Shown in pieces: positions 1 through 12,957 of a stretch of DNA of 64,000 nt (its first letter is position 1; each line of letters starts with the position of its first letter). A model generated the notes under the pieces. It was not told the DNA's origin. It searched no databases and saw only the letters and a program-made list of their open reading frames with translations. The stretch spans positions 165,904,813 to 165,968,812 of the forward strand of contig JAUPFV010000002.1 in assembly GCA_036936605.1 (NCBI GenBank), given 5' to 3'. A program made the position numbers and the translations under genes. Source of the DNA: Limnanthes douglasii subsp. nivea (taxonomy: Eukaryota; Streptophyta; Magnoliopsida; Brassicales; Limnanthaceae).

Positions 1-2185
1 TTTCCGCAAACAAATACTAACAATCTAGTTAAATAAGCCTCATAATATAGAAATAACAAATAATTATATTTATGGACGAGTTACTAATACTTATTTACAT
101 AATTTTATAATTACCAATAGATTCTCAACCTATCCAAATTACTAATAGTTTATTAACCAACTTATACTACAAATATATTATTCCGTATAAATATCTATTA
201 AAATAATAACTCAATTATTTTATCCTTTTTTAGGTTATTGTATTGAATACTAACCATAACAACAACCGCATATCCAAAAATCTGTTCTCTTTAGCTTTCT
301 CCTCGATGTATTTAACAACGATCACAAATCCATCTGAATTATTTAAACACCCATACAAATACTCACCTTCAAATTAATTGTTTAAAATTGTCATTCGTTT
401 TTTTGATTTTTTTATAGATGAATTTAGTGTGGACCTCGACGATTCGATTGAGGAAACTATATTCAAATTGAAGCTCTTTCTCATCAAAAAATTTCAGTCA
501 TAATTTTGTTTCAAAATTCGTTATACCAAGTTTTAATGCATGTTTCGCAATTCACAATTGTTTTTATGTTTCACAATTTATTTTAAGTGACGTTTCTTAA
601 TTTAAACTTATGTTTCACACTTATTTTTTTAACTCAAATTTCACAATTCATATTCATAAGATAATCATTGACTCGGTTTAGGACAAGTCTTTGGACCACG
701 TTTATTGATCATAAAAAATTCCAATTAAAACTATTTATATTTATGGACGACTACTGCTAAAAATCCCAATATGGTCACTATAAGTATAATTTGTCACACC
801 ACTTAGGGTGAGTGAACAATCAATATTTTATCTTTAGTTACTTGATATTTGTTTTTTCTATAGTTATTCTTGTACCCTACTTTACTACATATATATTCTA
901 GTGAGTTGAACCGGACGAACAAACTAGGTGTCGTCACATATTAACTCATATTTTGCATCTCGATAAGAGAATTTTTATTCTTGTAGAAAAAATATCATTA
1001 TGGATATCGGGGAAATAATTATTGTAACAACATATATATAATGGTCAAAGATATAGCTAATGACATATCTTAGTAGTTAGAAAAATATAATTCATTATCC
1101 CTTGTAAATTGGGGAGATAATTATTGTAACAACATATATATAACGGTCAAACTTCAATTCATATATATAATGTCTTTTACTATTCTATTAACTCTCCAAC
1201 TTTTAACCTATTGTATTCTTAAGTAAACATCTAATTTACTCACACATGATATTTGCTTTGGCTAAGTTGAGTGATCACAAAATCACCACATCAATTAGCA
1301 TCTTTAGTAAATTTTGTTACTATTAAAATAAAAATAATTTAAAACCTAAGATATTGAACGTGGTAAAAACGAAAATCTATTAACTGATGAGAAGAAGAAA
1401 TTAGAACTCCCACTAAATCAACAACCAAATACCCATGTGATCGAAGTCATATCAACCGAGAAATGAGTGGAGTTTCCATCACTAAATGAGATCGAGTGTT
1501 TGGATTAGAAGTTGAAAAGTGAACAAACAAAAAACTTCTACATCTGCAAGAGAAACTTTGATCCCAGGCTCACCGAGGCAAGTTCGTCGTTTGAATAGTC
1601 GACACAAAAGATGAGGAAGAAGGGGATGATGTTATCTCAGTGTCAATACATGATAAATATGAAAAAGAGGCTTGTGAAAGTAATAAGGACATGAGAAGGA
1701 CACATGAAAGAAAAAGAGAAATCTTTAACCAATGATCCAACGACAATAACTTAAAGAGATGAAAGTGCCATATGAACATAATTAATAATAGGACCCCCAA
1801 CATCCAGTCATTCAATAAGGAAATAAAGTATGTCGGAACAAAGGGTTTAAACAGAAAAAGAAATTCGGCATCGAACTAGTTGAGGATGTCAAAGTACCAA
1901 CAATTATAGGAGCAATGATAATGTATACATCGCTACCACAATGCTTTATGCCTCCACGAGATTATCTTCCACTCTCAAACTTTATACAATTTAATTATCC
2001 AGATCAAGCTCCTCAACCATGCATGTCCCAAGGTACAGAAGGAGCCCTAGTAGAATATCCACAATATCATACCTAGGGGAAACAACAATAAAATGTACAT
2101 GGATGGGCACATAGAACTTCATAGTATGTGCATATGTATACTATAATCTATATAATCAATGAGGCATACCGAAAGGTAAAACTAA
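1..2185. other. AT-rich non-coding stretch
   Basis: No reading frame here shows a recognisable domain and base composition is strongly AT-rich. Short degenerate repetitions of a 'atgtttcacaatt' motif occur around 540-650, and a longer direct repeat lies at 1009-1151 (listed separately). The right part, approaching 2186, may already be decayed retroelement sequence leading into the gag remnant, but nothing in it can be named. Confidence 0.5.
1009..1151. repeat. Direct repeat pair, about 40 bp
   Basis: Two near-identical copies, about 1009-1049 and 1111-1151, share the core ataattattgtaacaacat followed by 'atatataaNggtcaaa'. They differ at only a few positions and are separated by about 60 bp. 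No coding or structural role is visible; it looks like a local duplication. Confidence 0.7.
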
Positions 2186-3412
2186 ATGAAATTGTGCAAA
2201 ATGAAAATAACCAGGGTTCCATCAGGCTTACCTATTCATGGACTAATGAATTATATCTATGAGGATAAAGAACCTTTGTTATATGATGAGTTCCCACTAG
2301 ACATATTAGATCGAATCATGCCACCACAATACAATAGCCATAAAATTGATATGTATGATAGTAAAGGGGATCAATAATACCACATCTTAATAATTTAATA
2401 ATGAGATGATGCAATATGGAGAGGAGGATGGTATGAAGCACCGAGTATTTGCAATGACCCTAAGATAAACAACAATGTAGTGTTTCAATAGCCGAGTTGG
2501 TGGAGTAAGGCATGCTTGTGACCAAAGGTTATGATTTTGAGTCCCTCTACAAAAACTTTCTTGGTTGAGCCTGTCACCTTGTGTGGTTTACCTTCTGGCA
2601 TTGGTTTGCAGACTATTGCGTCAGACTGAGAGCTTACCATGTGCGCACTCGTTGAGTAGCGGTTGCGGCTTCCCTCCTTTAAAAGAATTAAAAAACACTT
2701 CGAACTACATTTTAGAACCAATTTGTAGGTTTGAAAGAGATCAAAGGATATGAGGACTACACAGTCCATAGTAAGCAAAAAGATAACAAAAGTATGAGAG
2801 ACTGTGCGAAAAGGTTTGTTGAAAGAAAATCAAAGCTACATAATTGCAATGATCTAGTGGTTGTAGCAGCTTTCAGAAAAGAGTTAAAAATGAACCCTAT
2901 ATGAAGCAATCATAAAATGAAAACACTAAATTTTGGAGATTTATTGGCCCAAGTAGAGTAATTCATCGAAATGGATTAAGTAGCCAGAACAAAAAAGATG
3001 AGAAACACTAACGATCCAACTGAAGTCCCCTCGACAATCAAAATAGATTGGCACAAATAAGCACAAAAAACGAAAAATGAAGAAGGAATTATGCTTCGAA
3101 TTTACTCAAACCGAGGTCAAATCAATACCAACCAAAAGGTAACTAAAATGCATGAAGTGATAAAAGAACATATCGACCGATGATGGGACCGTCCACATAG
3201 TTGAAGAAGTCATCAACAACAATATATGAGATCATAAAGGACTTCATAAAGTATAAAAGACCTGAAAATCTCTTCAACCCAAAGAGAAATATAGACAAAA
3301 ACAAGTACTATAAGTTCCATAGTGACATCAGTCAATATACTAAAGATTATTGGTCTTTTCATTTCAAATCCAAGTCTTGGTTGATGAAGGAAAATTAAAT
3401 GAGTTTTTAAAA
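2186..3412 (+). pseudogene. Ty3/gypsy gag remnant (split by a SINE)
   Basis: Three pieces read in the order of a plant Ty3/gypsy Gag. At about 2280-2380 is a stretch ending in PQYNSHKIDMYDSKGDQ, like the usual 'P..FK.P....YDG..DP' start of the gag domain. At about 2795-2990 is RFVERKSKLHNC followed by a VVVAAFRKELK segment and LNFGDLLAQVE, matching the 'YV.RFN.EA...VA..AL..GL' and 'M..LL..AQ.Y' blocks. At about 3201-3398, YYKFHSDISQYTKDYW resembles a decayed C-x2-H-x3-GH-x2-C knuckle. Stops and frame changes lie throughout, so it cannot encode Gag. The SINE at 2489 sits between the first two pieces. Confidence 0.65.
2489..2690 (+). mobile_element. tRNA-derived SINE
   Basis: The left end has a pol III box A-like segment, tagccgagttggtgg (2489-2503), and a box B-like segment at 2527-2544 ending in 'gagtcc', spaced as in tRNA genes. 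A tRNA-unrelated body follows, with 'agcctgtcacc', 'gtggtttacct' and a G/C-rich 3' part, then an A/T-rich tail near 2680-2695. It lies inside a decayed gypsy gag, so it inserted later. No clear target-site duplication was found. Confidence 0.65.
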
Positions 3413-3919
3413 AAGGAAACGAAATGAAGACAATACAGAGGGTCCAATTAATACTACATTGTTGACCACAACAACAAAGCAACAAACACTCAATATGAAT
3501 GTCATAACATAAGCAAATCAAGCAGATGAAGATGATTACCTCAAGCATGATCCAAATAATAAGGCTAAAAACCTAATAAAACACCAAATAAGTTTTCCAA
3601 TATAGAGAATAATGCAAAACATATATAAAATAATTAAGAGGAGAATATATTTGTGAATAATCGCTTGTCTATCCTTTTTTCTCTTTTACACCTAGATTCT
3701 ATCTCTTATTTATATTAGTTAAAAGACTCTCTTTATATTTCCTTATTAACTCCTTATCCGTTACTTATTTAAAATAATAAATGTGTAGTACTATTCTGAC
3801 ATTTCTTAGTAACTTATTCTTTATCATAAATGTCCCTTATGAAGATAAGAGAATGAAAATGAGGTGTTGAAGATGAGGGCTGAAAATAAAATATTGAAGA
3901 TGAGATCTTCAAGGTGAGG

Positions 3920-4163
3920 CTGACCAAGCCGAGCATGACTATCCAAGTTGAGCACGACTAACTAAGGACAGTATGACTGCCCGAGCCAAGTGTTACTAAC
4001 CGAGTTGAGTTTGACTGACTGAGCTAAGTGTTACTGACCGAGGTGAGTGTGACTAACCGAGGTGAGCGTTACTAACCGAGTCAAGTGTGTCTAACTCAAC
4101 CGAATGTGTCTAACTGAGATTAGTGTGATTAACCAAATTGAGTGTGACTAACCGAGTCGATCA
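3920..4163. repeat. 19-bp minisatellite, about 13 units
   Basis: Successive units of exactly 19 bp can be laid out by eye, with a consensus close to gtgactaaccgagttgagt. Individual units differ by 2-6 bases but the period is kept across the whole array. Since 19 is not a multiple of 3, the array is non-coding in any frame. It lies downstream of the gag remnant, perhaps inside a retroelement untranslated region or LTR. Confidence 0.85.
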
Positions 4164-6029
4164 TGACAAAGCGGGTTGTGCGGTTTTGATGATATTGTCT
4201 TTCTTATCATTGACGCCGACTTTGCTAGCGTTGGCTTATTTTCTAATGACCATTTTTACCCTATGATAATATGATTGTTGGAATTATTTTTTGCATGTGA
4301 AGAGCTAACATCTTTTGTAGCATTAACTTTGATTTCAAATTTCTCCCAAATTATATTTTCTTGTGATACGAGCATATATTTTTTGGCTTATTTTCTTGCT
4401 AGCTGTTTTAGGAGATATTATAACATCTCGAATTGGTTCGTTGGGTTCTTGTTTGTTACTAGGTTTCTTTGTATTATTTTTATATCGAGGTTTCTTTTCA
4501 TTCTTCGTATATGGAAGTGCTGCTCGGAGCAGTAGCGGAAGTACATAGGGGTAATGGGGCCCTCAAAATATGGCTTTGATAGTTTTTTTTATTACGATTA
4601 TTTTAAAAAATCCAAGTTAGAAATTTGGGATAATGGTTATTCTTAAAGAAAATTTTAAGTTAAAATCTGGAATAATAATTGAAACTTTTTGTTGAAAAAT
4701 CTTGGATAATGGTTATTTTTAAGGATACTTTTAAGTTAAAAAACTTGGATAATGGCGCTATTTTAAAGGAAAATTTGAAGTTAAGATATTTATTAATTGT
4801 CTTATGTAGTCTGTATCTCATCTCAATCGTTGTAAGTGTTCTCAATTTTTTTTAAATCTTTTTGCAATAATTTGTTTGATTTTATTTTACTTTAATCTTT
4901 TTCTTAAAATTTCATTTTTATTTATCTCTTTCTTCTTCTACTGTTTTAGATTACAGATTTATTTTACATAATGATAATGAGTTTTTGTTTATCAAATAGA
5001 CGAGAATGTAATTAAAAAACATTAAAAAAGAGGGAGAAAATAAATTTGTTTTCTTTTTACAAATTGTTTTAGTTATTATACTGTAAATGAGTAGATTATT
5101 ATTGGAAACGTTCTTATTTCGAACATAAAACATCTTAAACAAATAAATGGCGTTGATAACTAGAAGTTCCATAATAAAAGAATTAATATTTAAAGAATAA
5201 AATATAAACGAAGATTTTTTTTTTCTCATCTTATTAGTGGGGGAAAGATAAAACATTATTAATGCATATATTTATTTTTAGTGAGTGCCACTTTAGGAAA
5301 GAGAAAATACATATATTTATTTTTAGTTAGCAAATTTGTATTTACTTTGGGAAAGATAAAACGTGAAAATATTTTTTTTAACATAAATAGTAAATAACCG
5401 TTTTTAGTTTATTTAGCTCTATCTTTTAAAATATTTTTTAATTAGTAATATATTAAGATTGTTTTTTATAAAATAATTGACTTTATTTTGGAATCTGTAC
5501 ATGTTTGTTTACTTTTTCTTAATTAAATAATTTATTTATGTTATAAATTATGTTTGATACAAATTTGATTTTATTTCTATATATTTTTTATATAAAATTT
5601 AGGGAAATGACACTAAAGGTACCTATTCGCAAACTATATTATCATCCAATACACAAAACTATTATTTATGTTTACTTAATACCCATCTCATCTATATAAC
5701 CCCCAATCAATACCAAATTCTTAAATAATACTTCAGATATCCACAATTCATCATTGGGTATATATCCACTTCTAATTCTTGAACCATAGTTACTTTTTTT
5801 TACATTTTATTTTTTATTTTATTTTGGAAAGAGCACAGATGTATGATGAAAGAACAAGTTAATATATTGAATAGCAACTTGATTAATATATAGTCTTACA
5901 AAGCAAATAGAAAAATAACTAAACACTAAGTAACTTCTACAGCGTAATTTAGTGGTAACTAATCACTAAATTAATTTAAAAACATAAAAAAAAAAACTAT
6001 ATTTCTTCCCTTAAACTAAATAAAACAAG
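4164..6029. other. AT-rich non-coding stretch with local duplications
   Basis: No protein domain was recognised. A degenerate tandem duplication at 4621-4790 repeats 'ttggataatggttatt' followed by 'aaggaaaattttaagttaa' about three times. A second short duplication, with 'tacatatatttatttttagt', lies at about 5260-5330. The part next to 6030 is probably the LTR side of the antisense copia remnant, since it lies immediately 3' of the copia pol stop. Confidence 0.5.
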
Positions 6030-7560
6030 TTTTAGTTTACATTAGTTTCAGAGCAAACTCCCAATCGTCTTTGCAGCTTGACAAAGGTATTCAACTTGAG
6101 TGGCTTAGTCATCATTGTATCAGCTAAATGCTCTTGTGTATCACAATATACTAATTCCACACAACCATCATTTGTAAGGTCTCGAAGAAAATGAAACGCA
6201 CATCTATATGCTTACTTGGACCACACATTACTAGATTCTTCAAAAGTTTAATTGCAGAGCTACTGTTATGGTGAATAACACATGACGTGCTTTGATTTTA
6301 ATCTAGTTTTCCAACACCATTTTTAACCATATTGCCTGACAAGGACATGAAGTTGATGCAATGAATTTTTTTTATGTTGTAGATAAACTCACTACTGGTT
6401 GCTTTTTTGATGACCAAGAGATTGCTCCTGAACTTAATAAAAAAACATACATTGAGGTGCTCTTTCTATCTTTCAAATCTCCAGCATAATCACTGTCTCC
6501 GTAAGTAAAAAGTTCATCATCTCCTCCCTTCCTATAGAAAATCCTAAAATCAATTGTTTTTTAGATATCGTAACACCCTTTTTACTACCTGTAAATGTAG
6601 CTTAGTAGGATTTTCCATATGCCTACTAATAATACTAACTACAAACATTAGATATGGTCGAGTAGGTGTGAGGTACATGAGGCTTCTTACTACTTGTTTA
6701 TCGGTAAGTCTTATCTACCTTACCTCCCGCTTCATCTTTCACAATCTTACAACCAAGAACAATAGGATTAAAAACAGAGTTATTTTTATCCATTTCAAAT
6801 ATGTTGAGTACCTCCAAAGCATACTTTTTCTAACTTATGAAAATATCTTTAGATTTCTACAAGACTTCAAATCAAGAAAATATCTCATCGTACGAAGATC
6901 ATTCATATCAAACTCTTGCTTCATGAAATGTTTAAACTCATCTAACATTAAGTCACAATTCAGTAAATATTATATCATCAACATATAAACTAACGATAAG
7001 AACTTTATCTTTAGTTTTAGTTTTGATGAACTAAGTATGCTCATAGTCACATTTGTCAAAAACTTCCTTCATGAAATATGCTTCTATACGACTCTACCAA
7101 GCATGGGATGCTTGCTTGAACCCATATAGTGCCTTTTTTAACTTATAAACCTTTCGCTTATTTAGCTCACTATGTTAGAAAGCAAATGTCACATCTAGCT
7201 GATAAATGGACTACCCTCTATGAGTTGCAAGTGCTACTACCAACCAGATCGTTTCCATATGTGCCACATGTGAGCCTCAGTATAATCTACCCTATAATGT
7301 TGTGTGTAACCCTTTGCCACAAGTCGAACATTGTGATTTTCTACTTTTTCATTTTCATTAAATTTAGTCTTGTAAGCCCACTTTATCCCAATTGTTGTTC
7401 CTCCCTTAGGTAAATCTATGTGCTAGACAAGGGAAACTGATGTTGCTTTTATCTATCATGAGGTCATAAAGCAATGTACACACTGCTTTCTTCTAAAATC
7501 TCAATAAACTCTGATATACGATGTGCAGTATTAATTCATTTATTCACAACTTTTTAAAGC
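6030..7560 (-). pseudogene. Ty1/copia pol remnant (RT and RNase H end)
   Basis: Read on the minus strand, from about 7130 downward, the translation gives KALYGFKQASHAW (the copia RT block 'KALYGLKQAPRAW'), then SLYVDDI (the YVDD active-site block) near 6980. Further on come a RNase H-like segment with 'SDYAGD..DRKST' remnants at about 6450-6510, HHNSSSAIKLLKNLVM and SKHIDVRFIFFETL near 6200, and the terminal block LKLNTFVKLQRRLG near 6070. This is the C-terminal half of copia Pol in the normal order. Many stops and frame changes make it inactive. Its start is lost where the PICKLE fragment begins. Confidence 0.85.
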
Positions 7561-7581
7561 TTAAGCACTTGTTTCATTTCG

Positions 7582-8995
7582 GTGGTATCAATCGATGAAG
7601 ACGACCATGCTGGTTTGGAAGATGTAAGCTCTGACGGTGAGGGTGATAACTATGAAGCTGATACACCTTCGTATGAAACTCATTCTTGGAGATGTCCCCA
7701 TAGGAAGAGAACCCGCAGTATCTATTTTTTGTCAAGTCTGGAGCTAAATGTGATCCAGTATTTGATGCCTAGGATTGACAAAATTTTATTGAAGGTGAGA
7801 GTTTGGAGCCTGCCCCCTTAATGGAAGGTGAGGGAAGGTGACTAAGAGTTTTGGATTTCAACCGGAGTCGAAAGAGAACATTTGTGCAAGTACGGATGAG
7901 GTCAGCTCTTCTATATGTGCCTTTTTGAATGATAATTTCACTACATGTGTAACATAAGCATACATATGTTTGTCCACCAGCTAAATGTCATCATTATGTT
8001 ATTTAAGCTCACTTGTTTTGGTTTTTCATTTTAATTTTGATTTATTGCAAGTATGGCTGCGGTGAATATGAATGGAAGGAGATTGTCCCTCGACTGAAAC
8101 AGAAGAAATAAGCGAGTAATAATTTGTCGTTAAATTGTTTTTGTTGGTAATATGATGATAGTTATGTTAGCTGTCATAGTTAATGTCTTATAGATGAGAG
8201 TATTGTATGCTGAGCATTGGTTTACTTCTGAGATGTATATTCTTGAATTACAAATTGCACTTTGATCATTCTCCTGACTTATAGCAATCTAGGGTAGGCA
8301 TGTTGGCTTGGGCGCATCAGTTTGCAAATTTAATACTTGTATATATTTAGGTTTGTGGCGCAATATCTAATGCAATATAGATTTTATTATACATGAATTT
8401 GGAATAGATGCAGTTTCATATATTTTGTGCATGTGTTATCCTTTATTTCTTGATACATGAGTTTTTTTAATAGAGAGCTATTACATAGTAAGAATTTTCT
8501 GGAAAGCCACATATGCAATTGATAACAATTATATATAAATAATTAGATATATCTTTAATTCCTGCTGTGGATTGTTGAACTTCCTTGTATTCGGGTTAGA
8601 AAGTCTCTCATTTATACATGTTGCCTGTTTTGTTTTTTCACTGGTCATTCCTCATTAATGGTTGTTAATATTTCACTATTTATTAGATTATTGGCTATTA
8701 TTTTGCGAGAAGCTCATTATTTGTTTACACGGGTCACCTCAGGCATGGTTATGTTTTGTACTAAATAATAATGATTATTTCACAGATATGACAAGCTTTT
8801 CTTAGATTACCTTGTTGAAGAAGGAGATGAAACATCGACTACTTATTCTGGTGATTGATCTCTTAAATTTCCACTCAATCTGTTATGTTTCTTTTTTTGG
8901 CCCGGTCTTGAGCTTTTAACACCTTCATGAAGAAGGACTCAGAAGTGAAGATGTTTTGGTCAGATTGCTCAACTTTCATTGTTCCAACAAAAAGT
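7582..8995 (+). pseudogene. PICKLE-type CHD3 chromatin remodeller fragment
   Basis: Intact PICKLE proteins are nuclear CHD3 ATPases that act on chromatin to repress embryonic and hormone programmes. Here only part of the C-terminal region survives, in the right order. An acidic segment containing HAGLEDVSSDGEGDNYEA (about 7600-7655) is followed by SLEPAPLMEGEG and FNRSRKRTFVQVRMR (7798-7902), then, after an intron, YGCGEYEWKEIVPRLKQKK (8050-8110). After another intron come YDKLFLDYLVEEGDE (8787-8831) and EGLRSEDVLVR (about 8938-8970). These match the PICKLE blocks 'PLMEGEG..FRVLGFNQSQR', 'YG.G.YDW.E..PRLKQK', 'EYG.LFL.HI.E' and 'EGLRIEDVLVRI'. It has an in-frame TGA after MEGEGR, a frameshift near 7750 and a stop after PRLKQKK. 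The helicase, chromo and PHD parts are absent. Introns are kept, so it is a DNA-level copy and not a retrocopy. Confidence 0.7.
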
Positions 8996-9206
8996 AAGCT
9001 TCCACATGGAAATCAATGGAAACTTAATTACAGTTTCTAACTAAAAGAACCACTTGTTTTTTTGTCAAGTTCTAATATACATGACTTTAGCAATCAAATT
9101 TTGCATATCAAACACATTAGATTTTACTCATCTTCCTCTTGTTAGCATTCTCTGACAACCTCTCAGATTACTGCCACCAACACAAGCAATTTGCACAGGT
9201 CGTTAT

Positions 9207-9870
9207 TGTTGGAATTCTCTATTGAGTTGGACCGTCACATGTTTTATCGATGTATCGGACTATCGTTAATTTTAGTCCAATAAAAGTAATCATAAAGAAA
9301 TGAACGGACTAGTAGATAAAATATGTATCATGGAGGTAATTGTATAGATAACAGGTTTAATTCTAAATACTGTGAAGGATTGGATTCAGAATTAAACAAC
9401 TTAAGCAAAACGTAAAGTTTTGGGGTTATTTTGTAAAACAAAATAATACCGGATTATGGTCCCTAAAGGTGGCAATTTAATAAATACTGATCTTCATTAA
9501 GTAACTATGTGGAAGTTACAGACAGTTAAAAAAGAAGAACGATTTTCTCACTTTAGTTCTATATAAGAATGAGTTTCTCTTTCTTAAAAGACACGACATT
9601 AAATACAGAGAGAAAAAAAAAAGGCCTTTAAGAAAAACAAATTTATTTTTCTTCAGAATGAATCATTGGGTTTTGGTTGCCATCTCTTAGAAGATCATAA
9701 CCTAGCAAAAGATGCAAAGATCATCTGCTGCAAGTTCGCAATCTCAAGATAAAAAAAATCTACATCATGTAAGTATTTTTCCGCATTATTGCAGATTAAT
9801 TAACTTCGTGGTTTTATAAGTTTGATAAAAATTCCTTAAAATATTTCTTACGGTTTACAGAATCCTATAG

Positions 9871-9920
<50 letters not shown>

Positions 9921-9924
9921 AACA
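9207..9924 (+). mobile_element. Probable solo LTR
   Basis: The block starts TGTTGGAATTC and ends TCCAACA, so its ends form a 7-bp inverted repeat with the TG...CA termini of LTRs. It holds a TATA-like 'tctatataag' near 9561, followed by a run with 'acagagagaaaaa', as expected of a U3/R junction. No pol or gag lies beside it. The 5-bp flanks (gttat and tagca) do not match, so the ends may have decayed or the call may be slightly off. It inserted between the PICKLE-like and MBD8-like fragments. Confidence 0.5.
9873..9918. repeat. (AT)n microsatellite
   Basis: An uninterrupted run of about 23 AT dinucleotides sits just before the right end of the probable solo LTR. Length is likely to be polymorphic. 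Confidence 0.95.
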
Positions 9925-10228
9925 TAGCAAATTAGATAAGAACTTTTCTATCCTAAACTAGATACTACGAAACTAAAGAGAACTGAGTTGACAATAAGGA
10001 TACAAAATTCGTGTACCCTGTGTAATGGATAAGATACACAGGATATGAAACTGGTGATCTACTAGATAGTAAATACATTCGTGTGGGGAATTGTGCTTTA
10101 CCATCACGAATTTTTGGTTACTGAATTATATATTGCAGAGCAAAAGTTGACGGTCTACATTGCAGAGTTGGTTCCTAGACATCTTGGTAGGGTTAAGAAA
10201 GCAAAAGCTATGTTAACTTCTAATGCAG

Positions 10229-10986
10229 GTCTGATATGGAGGATCCTTATGGTGCGGAGCTATTGCGGAGGACAGAAGGAATGGGGAGCGAGGAAGAGTT
10301 ATTGGACTTCTTGAGGGATTTAGGGGGGAGTTGTGCAGTAGGAGGAAGAGGAAAATTCTTGATGCCAGCATTTTCGGTGACCTATTTCCTCCCAATTGGA
10401 AGATCTTGTTAGCCCTCAAGCGAAAGGAGGGCCATGCTTCTGTTTACTGTAGAAGATACATAAGGTGATGCATTAGTTTTTCTCATTTCGATCTTTACAA
10501 CTCTATGCTTTATCGAAATGGAAGAAGTTGTTGAAGAATTTTCCGTATCTATGAGCTCTTTGATGCGATATCAGCTGTCTTATTATCTACATTTTCTTAC
10601 TGCTTTATGCTTTCTCAGCCCCCATTTTGAATCTTGTAAGGAGGTTTCTGTGTATTTAATACCTACTTTGAACTTTATGATGTGCAGGACACGGCTAATC
10701 GGTCTAGCAAGAATGTTATAAGTTACTACTGCTACTATTATCAATTTGGATTAGTTCATCATTGTTTGATTGTTTGTGGTCTATGTAGCAGCTTGGAGTT
10801 TCTAACTGCACCGATGATGCTAAACGAGTAGAAGAACTACTCGGTAGTGCTAATCTGACAGAGGTCCAGATAGGTGACCTGTTTGAGTGCCATAAGTGCG
10901 ACATTAGTTTCAATGCAAAGGATGCATATTTTCAGCATCTTATGCCTCCTCACCAGAAGACTGCTAGGAGGTATAGACCTGAATGA
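10229..10986 (+). pseudogene. MBD8-like (methyl-CpG-binding domain) gene fragment
   Basis: Three exon-like pieces are visible. The first (10229-10468) encodes an acidic start around GSEEELLDFLRDLGG and, after a one-base frame change at the G-run near 10320, ILDASIFGDLFPPNWKILLA and HASVYCRRYI. After an intron comes FESCKEVSVYL (about 10627-10660). After another intron, the exon from 10789 encodes VEELLGSANLTEVQIGDLFE and a C2H2 finger (C-x2-C-x12-H-x5-H, ECHKCDISFNAKDAYFQHLM), ending at TGA 10984. The PPNWKILLALKRKEG / CRRYI / F.SCKEVS series is the MBD-type fold of plant MBD8-like proteins, which are nuclear and may bind DNA. The frameshift and missing parts make it non-functional. MBD8 specifically is inferred from memory of the family. 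Confidence 0.55.
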
Positions 10987-11545
10987 GTCTCTGCCTACAA
11001 GGAGCTCTAGAATTGATGCTTTCTTGAAGAGTAAGCTGTTGATGTTGTATTAACGTTGTTTAGAATTATTCTGATACTTGGTAGTTATGTATATATTGTT
11101 TCAATGCCTACAATCACCATTGCCCATGAATTTTACGATGCCTTGCCAATTCATCAATTTCAGGTTTGTTGATCTATATCAATTTGAATACTCGAAATAT
11201 TTGAGACTCTTTCTATTGATCCTTTAAAAGCACATAAATGACAAGTGCATAACCATCCCTATGTTGGTTTGAACTTTGGTCATTCTGTAAGTTCCGAAGT
11301 GCTGTTATATCTTTTCGTTCTGCTTAATCGTATACTAATATTATACCGTCATGCATTAATATAGCCAATAAATGTACGGAACTCTAACACTAAATATTGT
11401 CTGAGCTGGGTTCTCATGGCTGGTGTGAATAAATGGTTGATGTTGCATAAGATTCATCATAAGTACTTAAAAATCTAAGTTGACTGCTCAATTTTCTTAT
11501 ATAGACGCATAAAGAACAAATAAATATACTTTTGACCTTTTTATG

Positions 11546-12912
11546 TTGGGGCAGATTTAGGGGAGATAGGTATGCCCGGGACAACCTAAATCAGAAAAAT
11601 AAATTTAAAATAAGTTTAAGTATAGTGGTAAAGTTCTCAAGTAATAAGTTTAAAAATCTATGTTGAGGTCTTGGGTTCAACACCTATTGGATTCCGACTT
11701 TTTTGTTTCATTTCTTCTATAATTCTTTTACTTTTTATTTTTACTATATTTCTCAACTTCTCTCAAATAAAAGCTTCTTCTTTAAATTATCTTATTTCAT
11801 TTCTTTACATTCTTTTACTTTCTATTTTTCTTTAAATTCTTTTATTCACTTTTTTATTTCACTTCTTCTTTATATTCTTTTACTTTTTTATTTTTACTAT
11901 ATTTTCCAACTTCTCTCAAATAAAAGCTTCACTTCTTTAAATTCTTTTATTTCACTTCTTTACATTCTTTTACTTTCTATTTTACTATATTTTCCCTAAT
12001 CGTACGTGTTTCTTTCCCAACTTCTCTCCAATAAAAGCAACATAAAACTATAGAAATAAAATATTAAGTTGATTCAGTTAATGAATTTTCCATTGGAGTT
12101 TACTTCGATTTACAAAGAAGTAAAATTTGATATTGGGTTTTACTTCAACTTTGATTCAACAAATCATTAAAAAATTGGGGATTTTCAAACTTACTTCAAC
12201 TTTGATTCAACAAATCATTGAAAAAATTGAGGATTTTCAAACCCTAGTTTTCCTTTCTATAATAAAATTATATGATATGCATGGTTGTTAATCATTGATT
12301 CCAAATTGATTGCATATTTCATTGCAGGTTAATGATTAATGAACACGAAGATTTGCAGATGGTTGATGTAATATCTTGTCCACCTGCTAAATTGTAAGAT
12401 TTTTCCTTAGTTGAAGTTTACTTCGATTTTCATTCAACAAAGCAATAAAAAATTTCTATTTGGTTTTACTTCAATTTTGATTCAACAAATCACCAAAAAA
12501 ATTGGAAATTTTCAAACCCTAGTTTTCTTTTCTATAAGAAAATTATCTCGGATCTATGTAAGACTTTTATTTGAACAAAAAAACACTAGATATTTGGATT
12601 AGTGTACAGACTTTTGAAGCGAGTTTTGTCCTTACCGGTTGCTACCGCAAGTTTTGAGCGAGTATTTTCTCGTATGAAATTGGTGAAGAATGAGTTGAGA
12701 AATAGAATGGGCAATTCACGATTCACGGCTTAATGATTGTTCAGTGACATTTGTGGAGAAATAAGTGTTTTCTACGGTTGATGATCTAGATATTATCCAA
12801 CGCTTTCAAAGCATGAGTAAGAGAAGAATGCATTTACTCTTGGACTAGAATATATTTTCATTTTGAATTGTAACTAGAATATTTACAAATTTTATTCCTG
12901 GATCCGCCACTG
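11546..12912 (+). mobile_element. hAT-family transposon remnant
   Basis: The right end, CCTGGATCCGCCACTG (12897-12912), is a typical hAT terminus. An inverted partner is present at 11546-11561 (ttggggcagatttagg) with about five mismatches. Near the right end, about 12607-12850 encodes the hAT C-terminal dimerisation block, with LPVATASFERVFSRMKLVK, NELRNRMGN and, after a frame change, DDLDIIQRFQSMSKRR. The rest is T-rich repeats of 'ttcttttactttttatttt' and 'ttcaacaaatcattaaaaaa', with no catalytic part. It is a deleted, non-autonomous copy. No 8-bp target duplication could be confirmed. Confidence 0.65.
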
Positions 12913-12957
12913 TTGGTGTGTATATTGGTTAGGTTTCATTTTGTTCTATCTCTGCAG

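Noticed and set aside
4530..4580. hAT-like terminus 'cagtagcggaagtacatagg'
   Set aside because: It resembles hAT ends, but no inverted partner or hAT coding sequence was found within several kb to the right, so no element could be called.
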